From positions 1-64,000 of the forward strand of contig NZ_ASCA01000043.1 in NCBI RefSeq assembly GCF_002760245.1: a stretch of DNA of 64,000 nucleotides. Reading direction: 5' to 3'. This document shows, in pieces, positions 60,571 to 64,000 of this stretch. How positions within the stretch are numbered: position 1 is the stretch's first letter; every line of letters begins with the position of its first letter. Origin of the DNA: Streptococcus suis YS161. Its GTDB lineage: Bacteria > Bacillota > Bacilli > Lactobacillales > Streptococcaceae. The translations under genes were made by a program, and so were the position numbers. A model generated the notes under the pieces. That model did no database searches. It was not told the origin of the DNA and saw nothing but the letters and a program-made list of their open reading frames with translations.

Positions 60571-61609
60571 GGGAAAATGATTTCCTTTCTTTAAAAATAA
60601 TATTCTTTTGAACAAACCAAGAGGCTAGGAAAAGGAAGATACCAACTGCAAGTTTGACAATGTAGAGGTTGAGTCCTAGAATTTGGTGGAAGAGATAGAG
60701 GAGGGCTGTATCGCAAAGGAAGAGGACAAGGGCTAGTGTAAAGTAGCCTGCGCCTGTTCGTGCGATGCTCTCTTCACTGTTAAAGACTAATTTCTTATTA
60801 AGTGCAAAATTACAGATAGCACTACAAATGCGAGCAATCGTGTTTGCGACCAATAAGCGTAGAGCAGTTGGTAAGCTAGTGAGTAGTAATAAGGCAAGTG
60901 CATACACTCCGTAGTCAACTAGAAATCCACCAAAAGATGCCAGGGCAAATTTGAAGAGATTTTTGTAAATGAGCAGTCCATCTTTTATGGGACGAAAATG
61001 CGAACTGGCATTATCATCGATATAAATAGTTTGAATTGGAACTTCCGTAATTTTATAGCGTTGACTTGCCTGAGTTAACATGTTCATCTCGTACTCATAG
61101 CGGTCGCCTTCAATATCTAACATGAATGGAATTAAGTCAGTATGGAATCCACGCAAGCCTGTTTGGGTATCGGACACATTGACACCCGTTTGTAGTCTAA
61201 ACAATACTCTGGTTAGTTTGTTACCAAAACGACTCCGAAAGGGAATGTCTTTGGTAAATTGACGGACGCCAAGGATGAGGCGACTGGGTAGGTTCATGGC
61301 AGCGCGTGCGACACGGTCTATATCATTCACAGCATGTTGACCATCTGCATCAGCGGTAACAACGACACCAGGCTTTCTCAAATCTTGGATAAAGCTAAAG
61401 GCAGTCCGTAAGGCTTGGCCTTTTCCTTTATTGACATCGTGGTGGAGAACAGTGGCATAGGTTTTGGCGATTTCAAGAATATTTTTGGATGCGCCAGTAC
61501 TACCATCATCTACAACGATGACCTGACAATTTAGCCTGTTTGTCATTATTTCTAATAGTTGGATTAATTTTTCATCTGGCTGGTAAGTCGGTATCACTAC
61601 ATAATACAT
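60557..61609 (-). CDS. Glycosyltransferase family 2 - GtrA fusion
   Basis: 350 aa. Residues 1-215 are GT2 (VIPTYQPDEKLIQLLE, VIVVDDGSTG, VVVTADADGQHAVND with the DxD-type DAD, YEYEMNML). From about 225 to 345 four helices form a GtrA domain (FALASFGGFLVDYGVYALA; ICNFALNKKLVF). Such enzymes transfer a sugar from a nucleotide donor to a lipid carrier and flip it or aid flipping, for later transfer outside. Start ATG at 61609 has weak ribosome binding. With the glycosidase it forms a surface-glycan operon. Confidence 0.87.
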   Translation of the reverse strand: MYYVVIPTYQPDEKLIQLLEIMTNRLNCQVIVVDDGSTGASKNILEIAKTYATVLHHDVNKGKGQALRTAFSFIQDLRKPGVVVTADADGQHAVNDIDRVARAAMNLPSRLILGVRQFTKDIPFRSRFGNKLTRVLFRLQTGVNVSDTQTGLRGFHTDLIPFMLDIEGDRYEYEMNMLTQASQRYKITEVPIQTIYIDDNASSHFRPIKDGLLIYKNLFKFALASFGGFLVDYGVYALALLLLTSLPTALRLLVANTIARICSAICNFALNKKLVFNSEESIARTGAGYFTLALVLFLCDTALLYLFHQILGLNLYIVKLAVGIFLFLASWFVQKNIIFKERKSFSHEIA

Positions 61610-61693
61610 ATCCTAAACCTCATTTATTTTTCTTGTTGGGACTACTATACTGAAGTTTTCTAAAAGCAAGCTGAAACCAAGCCAGTCAAGGGA

Positions 61694-61718
61694 TTTACTT
61701 AAGTTTTACTTAAGTAAA
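61694..61718. promoter_or_regulatory. Perfect inverted repeat between divergent GT2 and ilvB genes
   Basis: TTTACTTAAG-TTTTA-CTTAAGTAAA: 10-bp arms, 5-nt spacer. Located 85-110 bp before the GT2 start and 117-141 bp before ilvB, it may be an operator for the GT2 operon. The binding protein is unknown. Confidence 0.5.
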
Positions 61719-61754
61719 TGTTAGGAAATCGTTAAGAAAACGAACAAATGTAGG

Positions 61755-61769
61755 AATTTTCAGAAAATT
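61755..61769 (+). promoter_or_regulatory. CodY box of ilvBN
   Basis: AATTTTCAGAAAATT is a 15-of-15 match to the CodY consensus AATTTTCWGAAAATT. It ends 2 nt before a TTGACA -35 (61772-61777); a TAATAT-like -10 follows at 61794. Repression by CodY in branched-chain amino-acid-rich conditions is expected. Confidence 0.9.
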
Positions 61770-61834
61770 TCTTGACATTCTACTTCCTTGTGATAATATA
61801 GTAGATAACAAATTTGCAGAGAGGAGGAATATTC

Positions 61835-63538
61835 GTGCAAGAAATTCAACTAGACCAACCGTGTTCGGGGTCCTATCTCATTTTGGACACCCTGCATCAG
61901 CTAGGAGTAGACCTTGTTTTTGGTTATCCTGGTGGGGCAGTTTTGCCTCTATATGATGCTATCTATCAATATGAGGGAATCCAGCATATTTTGGCTCGTC
62001 ATGAACAAGGAGCGGTCCACGAGGCCGAAGGATACGCTAAATCATCAGGAAAGGTGGGCGTAGCCATTGTAACCTCTGGTCCAGGAGCAACAAATGCCAT
62101 CACAGGTATTGCGGATGCTATGGGAGATAGCGTACCCTTGTTGGTCTTTACAGGTCAAGTAGCTACACGGGGAATCGGTAAGGATGCCTTTCAAGAGGCC
62201 GATGTCTTGGGGATGACTATGCCGATTACTAAATATAATTATCAGATTCGAGATACCGCAGATATTCCTCGTGTGATTACAGAGGCGCTTCATATTGCAA
62301 CAACTGGTCGTCCAGGTCCGGTTGTCATTGATGTTCCAAAAGATATTCAAGAGAGAGTAGTTGATTTTTATCACGATCCAACTGTTCAACTTCCAAGTTA
62401 TCAACCGACAGTTGAACCAAATGGTTTGCAGGTTAAGAAAATTTTGAAACAGCTTAGCCAAGCTCAAAAACCAGTTATATTGGCTGGTGGTGGTGTCAAT
62501 TATGCAGATGCCAATAAAGAATTAGTTGCCTTTGCAGAGCGCTACCGTATTCCAGTAGTTTCAACCCTCCTTGGATTAGGTGCAATGCCCATTGAGCATG
62601 AATTATCCTTGGCTATGGGTGGTATGCACGGTTCATACGCTGCTAATATGGCTATGGATCAGGCTGATTACATTATCAATATTGGAGCGCGATTCGATGA
62701 CCGCCTAACAGGAAATCCAATAACCTATGCGCAAAATGCGACGGTAGCACATATTGATATTGATCCCGCAGAAATTGGTAAAGTTGTCAAAACGGCTATT
62801 CCAGTAGTTGGTGATGCTAAAGCAACCTTGAAAGCTCTGCTTGCTTTAGAAACAGTCGAAACAGGCTATGCTGATTGGACGGCACAAGTATTGGAAAACA
62901 AACGTCGGGCGCCATTTTGGTATGATGAAGATGAAAAGGTTATTAAGCCACAGGCGGCAATTGAATTAATTGGTCAGTTGACGCAAGGGGATGCCATTGT
63001 CGTAACAGACGTTGGTCAGCATCAAATGTGGGCCGCTCAATTCTACCCCTACAAACATGCACGTCAACTTGTAACATCTGGTGGCATGGGAACCATGGGC
63101 TTTGGTATTCCTGCAGCTATCGGCGCCAAATTAGCCAATCCAGATAAAGAAGTAATCATCTTTGTTGGTGATGGCGGCTTCCAAATGACCAACCAAGAAT
63201 TGGCTATTTTGAATGGCTATGGTGTACCGATTAAGGTTGTGTTGATCAATAACCACTCTCTTGGAATGGTTCGTCAATGGCAGGAATCCTTCTATGAAAA
63301 GCGTCGTAGCCAATCTGTATTTGACGATGAACCGAATTTCCAATTGTTGGCGGAGGCCTATGGAATTAGTCATTATAGTTTTGACAATCCAGCGACTCTC
63401 AGTGAAGACATGAAAGTTATCTTGGAAGATAAACCAATGCTCATAGAGGTTCATATTTCTAATCGTGAACATGTTCAACCGATGGTGCCAGCAGGTAAGA
63501 GCAATGCAGAAATGTTGGGGGTGAAGTTCAATGCGTAG
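61835..63538 (+). CDS. ilvB: Acetolactate synthase large subunit
   Basis: 567 aa ThDP enzyme with GYPGGAVLPLYDAI, the catalytic glutamate in HEQGAVHEAEGYA, VTSGPGATNAITGIADAMGD, the central domain DIDPAEIGKV, and the ThDP motif GDGGFQMTNQELAILNGY. It makes acetolactate and acetohydroxybutyrate for valine, leucine and isoleucine synthesis. The GTG start at 61835 follows AGAGAGGAGG; the upstream TTG frame is unlikely. It overlaps ilvN by 8 nt. Confidence 0.95.
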   Translation: MQEIQLDQPCSGSYLILDTLHQLGVDLVFGYPGGAVLPLYDAIYQYEGIQHILARHEQGAVHEAEGYAKSSGKVGVAIVTSGPGATNAITGIADAMGDSVPLLVFTGQVATRGIGKDAFQEADVLGMTMPITKYNYQIRDTADIPRVITEALHIATTGRPGPVVIDVPKDIQERVVDFYHDPTVQLPSYQPTVEPNGLQVKKILKQLSQAQKPVILAGGGVNYADANKELVAFAERYRIPVVSTLLGLGAMPIEHELSLAMGGMHGSYAANMAMDQADYIINIGARFDDRLTGNPITYAQNATVAHIDIDPAEIGKVVKTAIPVVGDAKATLKALLALETVETGYADWTAQVLENKRRAPFWYDEDEKVIKPQAAIELIGQLTQGDAIVVTDVGQHQMWAAQFYPYKHARQLVTSGGMGTMGFGIPAAIGAKLANPDKEVIIFVGDGGFQMTNQELAILNGYGVPIKVVLINNHSLGMVRQWQESFYEKRRSQSVFDDEPNFQLLAEAYGISHYSFDNPATLSEDMKVILEDKPMLIEVHISNREHVQPMVPAGKSNAEMLGVKFNA

Positions 63539-64000
63539 AATGTTAACAGCTAAATTGCGAAATTCATCTGGTGTTTTGAATCGTTTTACAGGTGTCCTAT
63601 CTCGTCGCCAAATCAATATTGAGTCCATCTCCGTCGGCCCAACAGAAGTAGATGGCATCTCACGTGTGACGGTGATTGTAGACGTGACCAGTCACGATGA
63701 GGTCGAACAAATCATCAAACAGCTGAACCGCTTGATTGATGTGGTCCGTGTCCGTGATTTGACGGACATTCCCCACTTAGAGCGTGAGGTGATTCTTGTT
63801 AAAATTTCAGCTCCGCCAACAAAACGAGCAGAAATTTTAGCGATTATCCAACCCTTTAGAGCAAATGTTGTCGATGTGGCACCGCACTCCATTACCATTC
63901 AAATGACAGGTGATGGAGATAAGATTGACGCCCTCCTGCGGGTGATTCAGCCTTATGGCATTAAGAATATCGCAAGAACGGGTGCGACTGGCTTTAGTAG
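63531..64000 (+). CDS. ilvN: Acetolactate synthase small subunit (cut by window end)
   Basis: The N-terminal ACT domain is clear: RMLTAKLRNSSGVLNRFTGV, SRRQINIESISVGPT; then the second domain LVKISAPPTKRAEILAII and GDKIDALLRVIQPYGI. About 156 codons are visible and the gene is nearly complete, with only a few C-terminal codons beyond the edge. It confers valine feedback control and full activity on IlvB. Overlap with ilvB implies coupling. Confidence 0.93.
   Translation, partial: MRRMLTAKLRNSSGVLNRFTGVLSRRQINIESISVGPTEVDGISRVTVIVDVTSHDEVEQIIKQLNRLIDVVRVRDLTDIPHLEREVILVKISAPPTKRAEILAIIQPFRANVVDVAPHSITIQMTGDGDKIDALLRVIQPYGIKNIARTGATGFS

Noticed and set aside
1-64000. tRNA or rRNA genes
   Set aside because: No cloverleaf with a GTTCGAATC-type arm or rRNA segment was recognised by eye; a tRNAscan run would be decisive.

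Overview
The window looks like a Streptococcus suis (or close relative) chromosome. The evidence is the streptococcal housekeeping gene set and order (uraA; rpsO; pnp-cysE-nucleoside phosphorylase-cysS-mrnC; msmK; rlmB-rae1-degV; rplM-rpsI; ilvD; ilvB-ilvN), AT-rich intergenic DNA, strong AGGAGG-type ribosome binding sites and a perfect CodY box before ilvB. The species is inferred from gene content; no similarity search was run.

Layout. 1-7142: membrane protein, then a WYL-regulated accessory cassette. It holds a tandem AAA+ ATPase of CbxX/SpoVK type, a DnaA-like degenerate partner, a WYL regulator, a 41-residue protein, a protein with a Mrr-like PD-(D/E)XK C-terminus and an unknown protein. 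The cassette is flanked by 359-bp direct repeats and carries three copies of one palindrome. 7174-11289: a TetR/ABC-2 exporter operon abutting the stump of a GmrSD-like (DUF262/DUF1524) restriction gene. 11465-12846: PyrR-type leader and uracil permease. 12954-15558: a 38-codon ORF and a PARIS-like defence pair (AAA ATPase AriA, DUF4435/TOPRIM AriB). 15577-16357: truncated gene and rpsO. 16891-21371: an Rgg regulator and a circularin A/AS-48-type circular bacteriocin cluster placed between rpsO and pnp. Its DUF95 gene is split by a one-base shift in a T7 tract. 21590-21850: decayed GNAT gene on the minus strand. 22304-36951: housekeeping genes.

36959-55751 is an integrated element of about 18.8 kb in the 3' end of rpsI, bounded by identical 32-bp att cores. 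It has a tyrosine integrase, an excisionase-like HTH protein, a candidate replication initiator, a tandem OB-fold-like protein and a second tyrosine recombinase. Cargo includes a SEC10/PgrA-type LPETG surface protein with an XRE regulator, a four-gene membrane/zinc-ribbon/lipoprotein operon, a DUF5986 + HTH-ImmA/IrrE pair, an AlbA_2 (Schlafen-type) ATP-binding protein next to an 8-copy 10-bp tandem repeat, and a 53-residue ORF. No conjugation machinery was recognised, so it looks like a mobilizable or satellite-type island.

56025-64000: flavin-oxidase-like protein, DUF59 Fe-S assembly factor, DUF6176-like protein, ilvD, a glycosyltransferase-GtrA / phosphodiester glycosidase operon, and ilvB-ilvN (cut by the window end).

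The candidates for little-described biology are the WYL-AAA-PDDEXK cassette, the circular bacteriocin cluster with its homopolymer frameshift, and the rpsI island with two tyrosine recombinases and surface-exclusion cargo.
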